The notes beneath the pieces were generated by a model. It saw nothing but the letters and a program-made list of their open reading frames with translations. It was not told the origin of the DNA and did no database searches. This document shows, in pieces, positions 41,826 through 51,843 of a DNA stretch of 64,000 nucleotides; within the stretch, counting starts at the first letter, position 1; each line of letters starts with the position of its first letter. The position numbers were made by a program, and so were the translations under genes. The stretch lies in NCBI GenBank assembly GCA_963793825.1, contig CAWCBE010000007.1:806001-870000 (forward strand). The letters are read 5' to 3'. Source of the stretch: RYN-230 sp963793825 (GTDB lineage Bacteria > Actinomycetota > Actinomycetes > Streptosporangiales > Streptosporangiaceae).

Positions 41826-42369
41826 GGGACATCCCCTCACTCTGGTCAGCCGGCCCGGCCGCGGTGGCGGGTGGGTGGCCGGCTTCCGCGCCGACCAGGC
41901 CCGTAACGATGCGTACCGCCTCCTCGACGGCCGCGGCGACCGGCTCGCTCAGCCCGATCCGGTACTCGACACTGGCCGGCTCGCAGCACACAACCAGTAT
42001 GCGCCGCGCGGCGCCGCCCAGCATGCCCAGCATGCCCACCACTACGTCGGGCTGCATGCCATGGCCGTCGAACAGGGCGGCGCCGGCCGGCATGCCGGCC
42101 GCCGCCGGGCCAGTCCCGGGCCGGGCGTCCACGTCCAGCACGGTGACCGTGCCGGGTGCCTCCCCCCGCGGTGCGGCGTCGATCAGCACGGCGGTCTCAT
42201 ACCCGCTGGCCAGGTCGTAGGCGAGGTGCATGCCGCTGGTCCCGTAGTCGGCGACCCGGACCCCGTCCGGCCAGCTGGCGCCCATCAGCCGGCGGGCGAC
42301 CTCGCTGCCGAAACCGTCGTCCCCGAGAAAGATGTTGCCCACCCCGGCCACCAGGGTCTTCCCGCTCAT
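41803..42369 (-). CDS. Hydrogenase maturation protease
   Basis: A 188-residue HyaD/HybD-type endopeptidase: GVGNIFLGDDGFGSEVA at the N-terminus, LIDAAPRGEAPGTV with the second metal carboxylate, and the HGMQPDVVVGMLG segment. It removes the C-terminal extension of the large subunit after nickel insertion, which fits the 23-residue tail after DPCLPCGVH in the large subunit here. ATG 42369 overlaps the stop of the SIS gene by 4 bp. The Pro/Ala-rich tail is variable. Confidence 0.93.
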   Translation of the reverse strand: MSGKTLVAGVGNIFLGDDGFGSEVARRLMGASWPDGVRVADYGTSGMHLAYDLASGYETAVLIDAAPRGEAPGTVTVLDVDARPGTGPAAAGMPAGAALFDGHGMQPDVVVGMLGMLGGAARRILVVCCEPASVEYRIGLSEPVAAAVEEAVRIVTGLVGAEAGHPPATAAGPADQSEGMSHVPRHTR

Positions 42370-43034
42370 TGGCGGTCCAGTTCGGCGACCGCGGCCACGG
42401 TGAGCTCCCACAGCACCTGGTAGACGGTGGTCTGCGCCTCCTGGATCCGGTGCACGGAGGCGGACGGGGCGACGAACAGGTAGTCGATGGTGTCCAGCTC
42501 GGCCATCTTGCCGCCCTGATAGCCGGCCAGACCGATGGTCAGCATGCCGCGGCGGCCGGCCTCCGCGAAGCCGCACACCAGGTTCTCGGAGTTCCCGCTG
42601 GTGGACAGCCCGACCGCGATGTCGCCACTGGTGCCAATGGCCGCGATCTGCCGGGAGAACAGCACCTCCACGCCGATGTCGTTGCATAGCGCGGTCACCA
42701 CCGAGGTGTCGTTGGCTAGCGCGAAGGCGGGCAGCGGCCGGGCGCCGGCGCCCGGGTTGAGGAACAAGGTGGCCAGCTGCTGGGCGTCGGTGGCGCTGCC
42801 ACCGTTGCCGAACGCCAGCAGCCGCCCGCCCGCGGCGAACCGGGCGGCCGCCTCGCCCGCGGCGGCGGCCAGCCGGTCGGAGTCCCGCTCGGCGATCGAG
42901 CGGCGCAACTCGGTGATCTCGGCGGCCTTGGCCACGGTGGACGCGCGCACCTGTGACAGCACCGCCGGCAGGTCACTGGCGCCCGAGTACAGGAACGGGT
43001 AAAGCGACTCCATCTCGGCCCGGGCGCCGCTCAT
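42366..43034 (-). CDS. SIS-domain protein (GmhA-like), copy 1
   Basis: A 222-residue sugar-isomerase-domain protein: FGNGGSATDAQQLA phosphosugar loop, IAVGLSTSGNSENLV second loop and a TTVYQVLWELT C-terminal helix as in sedoheptulose-7-phosphate isomerase. It lies in a coupled run with a second SIS gene and the hyp genes. SIS proteins recur in actinobacterial hydrogenase loci, but I know of no proven role. Heptose metabolism is an unlikely reason here. Confidence 0.85.
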   Translation of the reverse strand: MSGARAEMESLYPFLYSGASDLPAVLSQVRASTVAKAAEITELRRSIAERDSDRLAAAAGEAAARFAAGGRLLAFGNGGSATDAQQLATLFLNPGAGARPLPAFALANDTSVVTALCNDIGVEVLFSRQIAAIGTSGDIAVGLSTSGNSENLVCGFAEAGRRGMLTIGLAGYQGGKMAELDTIDYLFVAPSASVHRIQEAQTTVYQVLWELTVAAVAELDRQ

Positions 43035-43681
43035 GCCAGCACCGCCGGGCCGAGCACGCCCGGCTGCTCGAAGAACACGTGAACCAGCTCCCAGAGGACG
43101 TGATACATGGTCACGTGCAATTCCTTGACGATGCGGGGATCCTCCGAACGGGCTACCAGCAGGTGGTCGGCCAGCCCGCTGGCGGCGATGTGGCCGCCGG
43201 TCCCGCCGACCAGCGCGATCCGCAGCAGGCCCAGGTCGGCCGCGGCGGCCAGGCCGCCGAGTACGCTGCGGCAGTTCCCGTCCGGGGAGATGCCCAGGGC
43301 GATGTCACCCGCCCCGGCCAGGCAGCGGATCTGGTGAGCGAAGATGGCGGCCACGCCGTCCCGCTCGGCGATCCCGGTCACCGTGGCGACATCGGTGGTC
43401 AGCGAAATGGCCGGGAGGGCGCGCTTCCCGACGATCACCGGGTGGACAAACTCCACCGCCACGTGCTGGGCGTCGGTACTCGCGCCGCCGGTCCCGAACA
43501 CCACCAGCTTGCCGCCGGAATGGAAGCGGGCCGCCATGGCGTGGCAGGCGGCGGCGACCGCTCCGGCCTGAGCGGCCAGGTCATCGACCGGTTTGGCCCG
43601 CAGGCCGAACAGCCGCACGGCGTCGCGGCCGGCCGGGACGCCGCCGGGGCCCATCCGGTGCTGCCCGGGTTGAACCGCCAT
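43031..43681 (-). CDS. SIS-domain protein (GmhA-like), copy 2
   Basis: A 216-residue paralogue of the preceding SIS protein. The loops read FGTGGASTDAQHVAVEF and LGISPDGNCRSVLG. In the second, the usual STSGNS is changed to SPDGNC, so phosphosugar binding may be altered. The ATG at 43681 is preferred; an ATG-started extension from 43723 is possible. It overlaps copy 1 by 4 bp and is the first gene of the maturation operon. Confidence 0.83.
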   Translation of the reverse strand: MAVQPGQHRMGPGGVPAGRDAVRLFGLRAKPVDDLAAQAGAVAAACHAMAARFHSGGKLVVFGTGGASTDAQHVAVEFVHPVIVGKRALPAISLTTDVATVTGIAERDGVAAIFAHQIRCLAGAGDIALGISPDGNCRSVLGGLAAAADLGLLRIALVGGTGGHIAASGLADHLLVARSEDPRIVKELHVTMYHVLWELVHVFFEQPGVLGPAVLA

Positions 43682-43777
43682 GACAGCACGGTAGGACTGT
43701 TGTGGGGGGACGTCCAGGCCCATAGGACAGTTTTGACTTGGGCGCCGGGCCCGGTAGCAGCCCGCGGACCGGGCCAG

Positions 43778-44395
43778 TTACCGGAGCGGGATCTCGCCGA
43801 AGACTTCCTGGATGCGCCGCAGGTCCCTCAGCCGCGGCTCGGTGGTGCCGCCCACCCACCGGCTGACCGTCTTGACCGACACCCCGAGCAGCCGCGCCGC
43901 GGCCTCCTGGGTCAGTCCCTCCTTGCGGAGCGCGGTTGACATCCAGTCCGCGAAATTGTCGGCCGGGACCGGCGCGGGGCCAGCCGGCGCGGGCGCGGCG
44001 GGGACGGCCGGGCGCCGGGCGGCCGCGGCGGCCCGGTCGGCGGCGGCGGCCCGGTCGGCCGCGGCGGCAGCCCCGGGCGCCTGGGCCATGGACTCGGAGT
44101 GCAGCACGTCCACCTCGACGTGCTCTGGGAAGATCCGGAAGGCCACATGGATGGACCCGGTCGGCCCGGCCGCGTCTAGCAGGGCCTTGAACACGGTCTC
44201 GCCGACCTCCCGGGTCCCGTCCTCGGTGAGCGGGGACTCGGCCAGGCAGCGCCGGACGAAGTCCCGGATGTCCGGGATCGAGGACGGCCGGGCGGGAAAG
44301 ACCTGGAACAGCACCACGACCGGCGTGACCTCGATCGAGTCCGGGGTGACACCGATCGGATCCGAGCCGGCACCGGGGACGGGCTCAGCCAGCAA
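43778..44395 (-). CDS. HTH regulator at the hydrogenase divergent promoter
   Basis: A 205-residue protein. The C-terminal 60 residues are an XRE-type HTH (LTQEAAARLLGVSVKTVSRWVGG). The N-terminal 110 residues form an alpha/beta domain of unknown type (VVVLFQVFPARPSSIPDIRDFV, HVAFRIFPEHVEVDVLHSE). Between them is an Ala-rich AAADRAAAADR repeat linker. It lies between the maturation operon and the divergent structural operon, so it probably controls one or both. I do not know its signal. Confidence 0.8.
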   Translation of the reverse strand: MLAEPVPGAGSDPIGVTPDSIEVTPVVVLFQVFPARPSSIPDIRDFVRRCLAESPLTEDGTREVGETVFKALLDAAGPTGSIHVAFRIFPEHVEVDVLHSESMAQAPGAAAAADRAAAADRAAAAARRPAVPAAPAPAGPAPVPADNFADWMSTALRKEGLTQEAAARLLGVSVKTVSRWVGGTTEPRLRDLRRIQEVFGEIPLR

Positions 44396-44953
44396 GATAG
44401 TTCTCCCTCAGCTGTCTCCAGCGCTGACCGGCGGCGCCGGGGGCAGGACCTGTCCGCAAGGATATTCGATAAGGGGCGCCGGTGACGAGCGCGCCGGCCG
44501 GGGGGCGGCCGGGCGGGCGGCCGGGGGGCGGCCGGGCGGGCGGCCGGGGGGCGGCCGGCGCCCGGCCGCCCGGGCGGCGCCGCGCGCCTGGACCGCACCC
44601 GGCGCTCCGGCCTGGGACGATGGGCCCCGGCACCGGGCTCAGCGCGGTGAGGCAAAGCGGTGGACAAATATGTCCGGTGACCGACTATTCAGTCTTGTGA
44701 CCCGCATCACGCCGGTCTACGATGGCCGGGTCTGCGCATCACGAAGGCGAGCTGCGCTGTGGCCAACCGCTCAGGGGTGTCCGCCCGCGAACCACGAACA
44801 GGGCCGGCCGTCACAGACCGTCCCGGATCGCTGGCCTGCCCGTCGGCCCGGGTACTCGCCTCACCACCCGTCCTGGCCGGGCGGGCCCTGTCGGACGCGG
44901 GCCGCCAGCCGGCCCGCGCGGCGCCCATCCAGTAACGAGGAGGTGGCCCCGGC
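44396..44953. other. 558-bp divergent regulatory gap upstream of the hydrogenase
   Basis: It holds a 23-bp GC-rich tandem repeat (44497-44561, 2.8 copies of GCCGGGGGGCGGCC...), the imperfect palindrome GGACAAATATGTCC (44662-44675), a promoter and a CRP-like site (listed separately), and a leader of about 225 nt. I find no convincing gene in it. Confidence 0.75.
44695..44723 (+). promoter_or_regulatory. Promoter with overlapping CRP/FNR-type site for the hydrogenase operon
   Basis: TTGTGA (44695-44700) and TACGAT (44718-44723) are separated by 17 bp, a good vegetative -35/-10 pair. TGTGA-N6-TCACG (44696-44711) overlaps the -35 and matches the CRP/GlxR consensus TGTGA-N6-TCACA at nine of ten half-site positions. 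A site overlapping -35 suggests repression or class II-like control. Which regulator binds is inference. Confidence 0.6.
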
Positions 44954-46027
<1,074 letters not shown>

Positions 46028-46082
46028 CCCGGGCCGCCGCCGGCCGCGGGCCGGCCGCTCTGATGAGGGAGAGGGATCAGCG

Positions 46083-47870
46083 ATGACGACGGCCGAGGAC
46101 ACCGGCATTGTCGAGATGGCCTGGGATCCGATCACCAGGATCGTGGGCAGCCTCGGGATCTACACCAAGATCGACTTCAAGCAGAAGCGCGTCGTCGAGT
46201 GCCACAGCACCTCGTCGATCTTCCGCGGCTACAGCATCTTCATGAAGGGCAAGGACCCGCGGGACGCCCACTTCATCACCAGCCGGATCTGCGGCATCTG
46301 CGGTGACAACCACGCCACCTGCTCGGTGTACAACCAGAACATGGCCTACGGGGTCCGCCCGCCGCACCTCGGCGAGTGGATCATCAACCTCGGCGAGGCC
46401 GCGGAGTACATGTTCGACCACAACATCTTCCAGGAGAACCTGGTCGGGGTGGACTTCTGCGAGCGAATGGTGCGCGAGACCAACCCGGGCGTGCTGGAGC
46501 AGGCCAACGCCACCGAGGCGCCGCACGCGGCCGAGCACGGGTACCGCACGATCGGCGACATCATGCGCTCGCTGAACCCGCTGGAAGGCGAGTTCTACCG
46601 CGAGGCGCTCCAGGTGAGCCGCTCCACCCGGGAGATGTTCTGCCTGATGGAGGGCCGCCACGTGCACCCCTCCACGCTCTACCCCGGCGGCGTGGGCACC
46701 ACGGCCACGGTGCAGCTGTTCACCGACTACCTGACCCGGCTGATGCGCTACGTGGAGTTCATGAAGCGCGTCGTGCCGATGCACGACGACCTGTTCGACT
46801 TCTTCTACGAGGCACTGCCCGGGTACGAGGAAGTCGGCCGGCGCCGCGCCGACCTGGTGTGCTGGGGCAGTCTCAACGACCCCGAGCATTGCGACTTCCG
46901 GTACGACCACATGACCGACTGGGGCCGCAAGATGTTCGTGTCCCCCGGGGTCATCCGGGACGGGCAGCTGCTCACCAACGACCTGGTCGAGATCAACCTG
47001 GGCATCCGGATCCTGCTCGGCAGCTCGTATTACGAGGACTGGGAAGACCAGGAGATGTTCGTGGCCAGGGACCCGCTGGGCAACCCGGTTGACCGCCGTC
47101 ACCCCTGGAACCAGCACACGATCCCCCGCCCGGCCAAGCGCGACTTCGACAGCAAGTACAGCTGGGTCATGTCGCCGCGGTGGTTCGACGGCACGAACCA
47201 CCTGGCCGCCGACACCGGCGGGGGCCCGATCGCCCGGCTGTGGGCCACCGCGCTAGGCGGGCTGGTCAACTTCGGTTACGTGAAGTCCACCGGGCAGAGC
47301 GTGCTCATCAACCTGCCGCGCACGGTCAGCCGACCGGAGGTCACGTTCGAGTGGAAGATCCCGCGCGACAAGTCGGGGGCGCCGCTGTCCAACGCGATCG
47401 AGCGGGACCGGGCCCGCACCTACTTCCAGGCCTACGCGGCCGCCGCCGCGCTGTACTTCACCGAGCAGGCGCTGGCTGAGATCCGGGCCGGGCACACGAA
47501 GACATGGGAGCCGTTCAGCGTTCCTGACGAAGCGAACAGCTGCGGCTTCACCGAAGCGGTGCGCGGCGTGCTGTCGCACCACATGGTCATCCGGGGCGGC
47601 AGGATCGCGAACTACCACCCCTACCCGCCGACGCCATGGAACGCGAGCGTCCGGGACAGCTTCGGCACCCCGGGCCCGTACGAGGACGCGGTGCAGAACA
47701 CACCCATCTTCGAGGAGAACCCGCCGGAGAACTTCAAGGGCATTGACATCATGCGCGCGGTGCGCAGCTTCGACCCGTGCCTGCCCTGTGGCGTGCACAT
47801 GTACATGGGCAACGGCCGGAAACTCGACATCATGCACTCGCCGCTGTCGGCGGTCACCCTGGCCACATGA
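46083..47870 (+). CDS. hhyL: [NiFe] hydrogenase large subunit, group 1h type
   Basis: A 595-residue catalytic subunit. The nickel ligands are in the L1 motif RIC70GIC73GDNH and the L2 motif DPC566LPC569GVH572. A 23-residue extension follows His572 and is expected to be cut by the maturation protease. The start ATG 46083 has a GAGAGGGA upstream. It overlaps the next gene by 4 bp. It oxidises H2 and passes electrons through HhyS to the respiratory chain. Assignment to group 1h rests on these motifs and the accessory gene set. Confidence 0.95.
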   Translation: MTTAEDTGIVEMAWDPITRIVGSLGIYTKIDFKQKRVVECHSTSSIFRGYSIFMKGKDPRDAHFITSRICGICGDNHATCSVYNQNMAYGVRPPHLGEWIINLGEAAEYMFDHNIFQENLVGVDFCERMVRETNPGVLEQANATEAPHAAEHGYRTIGDIMRSLNPLEGEFYREALQVSRSTREMFCLMEGRHVHPSTLYPGGVGTTATVQLFTDYLTRLMRYVEFMKRVVPMHDDLFDFFYEALPGYEEVGRRRADLVCWGSLNDPEHCDFRYDHMTDWGRKMFVSPGVIRDGQLLTNDLVEINLGIRILLGSSYYEDWEDQEMFVARDPLGNPVDRRHPWNQHTIPRPAKRDFDSKYSWVMSPRWFDGTNHLAADTGGGPIARLWATALGGLVNFGYVKSTGQSVLINLPRTVSRPEVTFEWKIPRDKSGAPLSNAIERDRARTYFQAYAAAAALYFTEQALAEIRAGHTKTWEPFSVPDEANSCGFTEAVRGVLSHHMVIRGGRIANYHPYPPTPWNASVRDSFGTPGPYEDAVQNTPIFEENPPENFKGIDIMRAVRSFDPCLPCGVHMYMGNGRKLDIMHSPLSAVTLAT

Positions 47871-48742
47871 TGACCGGAGTAGATGAGGCCGGGGAGCAGA
47901 TCGAGGCCCTGCTGGCGGGGCTGCGGTCGGGCGGCGGCCCGGCCGCGGCGGCGGCCGAGGAACTCGTCGGGCTGCTGGTCGGCCTGTACGGGGACGGCCT
48001 GTCCCGGGTGGTGGCGGTACTGCAGGAGGCCGGGCCAGCGGGTACCGCGATCCTCGATACCCTGGCCGACGACCCGCTGGTGGGCAGCCTGCTGTTGCTG
48101 CACGACCTGCACCCGCTCGACGTGGACGCCCGGATCCAGGAGGCCCTGGACCGGGTCCGGCCCTACCTCGGCTCCCACGCCGGCGGGGTGGAGTACCTCG
48201 GCGTCACCGACGGGGTGGCCCGGCTCCGCCTGGAAGGCAGCTGCCACGGCTGCCCGTCCTCGACCGTCACCGTGAAGCTGGCCATCGAGGGCGCGGTCGC
48301 CGGGGCGGCCCCCGAGGTCAGCGAGGTGGTGGTGGAGGGGGTGACCGAGCCGCCGCAGGCCCCGTTGCTGCAGATCGGCAGCCGCCCCGACGACCCGGCC
48401 GGCCCTGCGGCGGCGGGCAGCCAGGGCGACTGGGTTCTCCTGCCGGACATCGGGCCGCCCAGCTCACGGCCGGTGGCCGCGGACGCGGCCGGGCTGCCGG
48501 TCCTGCTGTGCGCCGTGCGCGGCACGCTGTACGCCTACCGTGACGCCTGCGCGGCCTGCGGTTCCTCGCTGGGCGACGGCGCCCTCCAACGGGAGCTGCT
48601 CACCTGCCGGTGCGGTGCCCGGTACGACGTGTGCCGGGCAGGCCGCGGGCTCGACGGCCAGGACCGCCACCTGGACCCGCTGCCGCTGCTGTCCGACAGC
48701 CAGGGAGTCCGGGTGGCGGTACCGGCGGTGGTCCGGTCGTGA
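47867..48742 (+). CDS. NifU-like/Rieske-like fusion protein
   Basis: A 291-residue two-domain protein. Residues about 85-160 are a NifU C-terminal domain with the Fe-S-transfer motif GSCHGCPSSTV. Residues about 190-285 resemble a Rieske fold, but the metal ligands read CAACG...TCRCG, with Cys where histidines are expected. The 4-bp overlap with hhyL shows it belongs to the hydrogenase operon; such fusions are typical of actinobacterial group 1h loci. Roles could be Fe-S cluster delivery to HhyS or electron transfer from it (inference). Confidence 0.88.
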   Translation: MMTGVDEAGEQIEALLAGLRSGGGPAAAAAEELVGLLVGLYGDGLSRVVAVLQEAGPAGTAILDTLADDPLVGSLLLLHDLHPLDVDARIQEALDRVRPYLGSHAGGVEYLGVTDGVARLRLEGSCHGCPSSTVTVKLAIEGAVAGAAPEVSEVVVEGVTEPPQAPLLQIGSRPDDPAGPAAAGSQGDWVLLPDIGPPSSRPVAADAAGLPVLLCAVRGTLYAYRDACAACGSSLGDGALQRELLTCRCGARYDVCRAGRGLDGQDRHLDPLPLLSDSQGVRVAVPAVVRS

Positions 48743-49557
48743 CCGGCACCGGCCCGGCTGGCTTGCGCCGGTTCGTCCGGCCGCAGGCGGGATCGCCCGG
48801 GCCGGCCGGGTCGGCCGCGCCATCCGGGACAACCGCTCCAACCACGTCAGCGGCACCTGAGCCGGCCACGGCCGGGCTCACGGCGGCTGGGTCGGCCTCC
48901 CCCGGCCAGGGCCCGGCCGTCGTGGCCCGGCCGACGGTCCCGGGCGGCCTGACCGCGACCTCCGCGGCCCGCGACCGCCCCGGCGAAGCGTGCGAGATGT
49001 GCGGCACCGGGATCCTGGACGCCCATGGCCACGTGGTCGACCTGGAACGGTCGTCGCTGCTGTGCACGTGCCGCCCGTGCTACCTGCTGTTCACGCACTC
49101 CCAGGCCGGGGGCGGGCGGTGGCGGGCCGTCCCCGACCGGTACCTGAGTGACCCGGCCCGGCCGCTGTCGGCCGCCGAGTGGGACGAGCTCGAGATCCCG
49201 GTGGGGCTGGCCTTCTTCCTGCGCAGCTCGGTGGGCGGCCAGGTGGCCGGGTTCTACCCGAGCCCGGCCGGGGTCACCGAGTGCCAGCTCGACCTCGGCC
49301 GCTGGCAGCGGATGGCCGCGGCGCACCCGCTGCTGCGCGAGGCCGAGGCGGATGTCGAGGCGGTGCTGATCCACCGAGACGGCAGCCGTGTCGAGCACTT
49401 CGTGGTCCCGGTGGATGCCTGCTACGAGCTGGCCGGCCGGCTGCGCCTGCTGTGGCACGGCTTCGACGGCGGGGACGAAGCCCGGGACGCCATCGCCGAG
49501 TTCCTGGGCCTGGTCGCCTCGCAGGCCCGCGCGCTCGCGGCCGAGCCGGGACCCTGA
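48739..49557 (+). CDS. Conserved hydrogenase-operon protein (DUF5947-like)
   Basis: A 272-residue protein from the GTG of a GTGA overlap. After a Pro/Ala/Thr-rich 80-residue lead, it has two CxxC motifs (EACEMCGTG and CTCRPCYLLF, about residues 91-117) suggesting a zinc or Fe-S site. A soluble alpha/beta domain follows with VGLAFFLRSSVGGQVAGFYP and VEAVLIHRDG. I recall this as DUF5947, which occurs with group 1h hydrogenases. The function is unknown; an assembly role is likely. Confidence 0.8.
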   Translation: MTGTGPAGLRRFVRPQAGSPGPAGSAAPSGTTAPTTSAAPEPATAGLTAAGSASPGQGPAVVARPTVPGGLTATSAARDRPGEACEMCGTGILDAHGHVVDLERSSLLCTCRPCYLLFTHSQAGGGRWRAVPDRYLSDPARPLSAAEWDELEIPVGLAFFLRSSVGGQVAGFYPSPAGVTECQLDLGRWQRMAAAHPLLREAEADVEAVLIHRDGSRVEHFVVPVDACYELAGRLRLLWHGFDGGDEARDAIAEFLGLVASQARALAAEPGP

Positions 49558-49558
49558 C

Positions 49559-50251
49559 GTGGCCGAGCTGGTCTTCGACTGCATCGGCGCCCGGGCCGAC
49601 CGGTACGCCGTGGTGCCGACGTTCAGCCTGCGGCTGCGGATCAGCGAGACCAGCGGCCAGCCGGTATCGGCCATCGCGCTGCGCTGCCAGCTGCGGATCG
49701 AGCCGGCCCGGCGGCGCTACTCGGCCGCCGAGGCGGAGCGGCTGCACGACCTGTTCGGCGACACCGACCGGTGGGCCGACACGCTGAAGCCACTGCAGTT
49801 CACCATGGTGTCGCTGATGGTGCCGGGGTTCACCGGGAGCACCGAGGTGGACCTGCCCATCACCGCCAGCTACGACCTGGAAGTCGCCGCCACCCGGTAC
49901 TTCGCCGGCCTGGACGACGGCACGGTGCCGCTGCTGCTGCTGTTCAGCGGGACCTTGTTCGGGACCGCGGACGGCCGGCTCCAGGTGCAGCAGGTGCCGT
50001 GGAGCAAGGAGGCGCCGTTCCGGCTGCCGGTCAGCGTCTGGCGGGAGGCGATCGATGCCCACTTCCCCAACAGCGCCTGGATCAGGATGAGCCGCCCGAC
50101 CCTGGATGAACTGCAGCGCTTCAAGACCCGGCATGCCCTGCCGACCTGGGAAGCGGCGCTCAGGGCCCTGCTGGCCCGGGGTGACGATCCCCCGAGCCCC
50201 CCGCCGGACTCCAGCGAGCCAGCCCCGGCGGACGCCACGGAGCGGCCATGA
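49559..50251 (+). CDS. Conserved hydrogenase-operon protein (DUF6084-like)
   Basis: A 230-residue soluble protein beginning GTG at 49559, two bases after the previous stop. It is beta-rich with TFSLRLRISETSG, ALRCQLRIEP, DLPITASYDLEVAATRYF and a VPLLLLFSGTLFG strand, and has a Pro/Ser-rich tail. I recall it as the DUF6084 family of hydrogenase loci. No metal-binding motif is seen. The function is unknown. Confidence 0.8.
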   Translation: MAELVFDCIGARADRYAVVPTFSLRLRISETSGQPVSAIALRCQLRIEPARRRYSAAEAERLHDLFGDTDRWADTLKPLQFTMVSLMVPGFTGSTEVDLPITASYDLEVAATRYFAGLDDGTVPLLLLFSGTLFGTADGRLQVQQVPWSKEAPFRLPVSVWREAIDAHFPNSAWIRMSRPTLDELQRFKTRHALPTWEAALRALLARGDDPPSPPPDSSEPAPADATERP

Positions 50252-51843
50252 CACTCGATCCGGCCCATCTCGAGCAGGCCCGCAAGGTGGCGGACGCCGT
50301 GCTGTACGAGGGTTACCTGCTCTACCCCTACCGGCAGACGGCGCAGAAGAACCAGGCCAGATTCCAGTTCGGGGTGCTGATGCCGCCCGCCTACCTGGCC
50401 ACCGACGACTCGGAGCGTTCCGCGTCCCAGACCGAGTGCCTGGCCGAGTGCGCCGACGACGCCGGGGTCGAGATCTGCGTCCGCTACCTCCAGCTCCGGC
50501 GGCGGGCGGTGCAGGCCGCGACGCCTGAGGGCCGGCTGGTGGCCACGGACCGGCTGCGGCATGGCGGCGCCGAGTACACATCGTGGGACGAAGCGGTGGA
50601 GTGCGAGCACCGGTTCTCCATCCCGGTCGCGGACCTGCTCGGCGCGGGCGTCCAGGAGCCCTTCGGGTCACCGTCCGGAGCGGAGGCCCAGAGGCTGGCC
50701 GATCCGCAGGGCGCCGTGGCCGGCCGGCTGACCTGGCACTGGTCACAGCTGAAGGGGATGCTGGATGTCCGGGCCGAGCGGGTCGCGGGCCCTTACCGCG
50801 CGCTGCGGCTCCGGGTCCGGGTGGAGAACCGGACCCAGCCGCCGGCCGCCCCCGGCAACCGGCCGGAAGCCCTCCGCGACGCGCTGATCTCCGCGCACAT
50901 CCTGATCGGCATCGACGGCGGGACGTTCCTGTCGATGACCGACCCGCCGGAGTGGGCAGCCGCCGAGGTCGCCGCCTGCGTCCAGGACGGCACCTGGCCG
51001 GTGCTGACCGGGCCGCCGGACTGCCGGAGCCTGATGCTGTCCGCGCCGGTGATCCTGCCCGACCACCCGGAGATCGCGCCGGAGAGCGCCGGTGACCTGT
51101 TCGATGCGACCGAGATCGACGAGATCCTGACCCTCCGCACGATGGCGCTGACCGATGAGGAGAAACTCCGGGCCCGGGCGACCGATCCGCGGGCTGCCGC
51201 CCTGCTCGACCGGGTCGATGGCCTGCCGCCGGAAATGCTCGAGCGGATGCACGGCGCCATCAGGTACCTGTCCGGGACGCCTGGGCCGGCCGGCTCCCCG
51301 GTGCCGGCCGGCTCCCCGGTGCCTGGCGCCCCGCCGGTACCAGGTGCTGCCCCGGTATCAGCTGCTGCCCCGGTACCAGGTGCTGCCCCGGTACCAGGTG
51401 CTGCCCCGCTAGCGGGTGCCCCGCCGCCGCCCGGACCGCCGGCGGAGAGTGCCGCGGCGGCCGCCCAGCGGGTCCCCTGGTGGGATCCGGGCGCCGATAC
51501 CAGCGTTTCGCCGGAAACGGATCACGTGGTCATTGCCGGGGTCAGGGTGGCCAGGGGCAGCCGGGTCAGGATGCGGCCCGGGGCCCGCCGGGCCGACGCC
51601 CAGGATCTCTTCCTGGCCGGGCGCGAGGCGCTGGTGGAAGCGGTGCTGAACGACGTGGACGGCCAGGTGCACGTGGCGGTCAGCCCGGTCCTGGATCCCC
51701 TGGCTGAGCTGCAGCGCGGCCACGGCCGCTTCCTGTACTTCGCGCCTGATGAGATCGAGCCGCTCGCCGCGGACCCGCCCGGGACGGGCTCGGCCGTCAG
51801 CGCGGGCAACCAGTCACCCCATCACGAGGAGGAACCACCATGA
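50248..51843 (+). CDS. Conserved hydrogenase-operon protein, 531 aa, unknown function
   Basis: A soluble protein overlapping its neighbours by 4 bp on both sides. Residues 1-340 form a conserved domain starting ADAVLYEGYLLYPYR, with RFQFGVLMPP, the central RLRVRVENRT and the ATEIDEILTLRTMALTDEEK helix. Residues 345-410 are Pro-Gly-Ala repeats (PGAAPV type). Residues 415-505 form a small second domain (IAGVRVARGSRVRMRPG, VEAVLNDVDGQVHVAV). No cofactor motif is visible. Strict coupling to the hydrogenase genes suggests a part in enzyme assembly or electron transfer. Confidence 0.8.
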   Translation: MTLDPAHLEQARKVADAVLYEGYLLYPYRQTAQKNQARFQFGVLMPPAYLATDDSERSASQTECLAECADDAGVEICVRYLQLRRRAVQAATPEGRLVATDRLRHGGAEYTSWDEAVECEHRFSIPVADLLGAGVQEPFGSPSGAEAQRLADPQGAVAGRLTWHWSQLKGMLDVRAERVAGPYRALRLRVRVENRTQPPAAPGNRPEALRDALISAHILIGIDGGTFLSMTDPPEWAAAEVAACVQDGTWPVLTGPPDCRSLMLSAPVILPDHPEIAPESAGDLFDATEIDEILTLRTMALTDEEKLRARATDPRAAALLDRVDGLPPEMLERMHGAIRYLSGTPGPAGSPVPAGSPVPGAPPVPGAAPVSAAAPVPGAAPVPGAAPLAGAPPPPGPPAESAAAAAQRVPWWDPGADTSVSPETDHVVIAGVRVARGSRVRMRPGARRADAQDLFLAGREALVEAVLNDVDGQVHVAVSPVLDPLAELQRGHGRFLYFAPDEIEPLAADPPGTGSAVSAGNQSPHHEEEPP

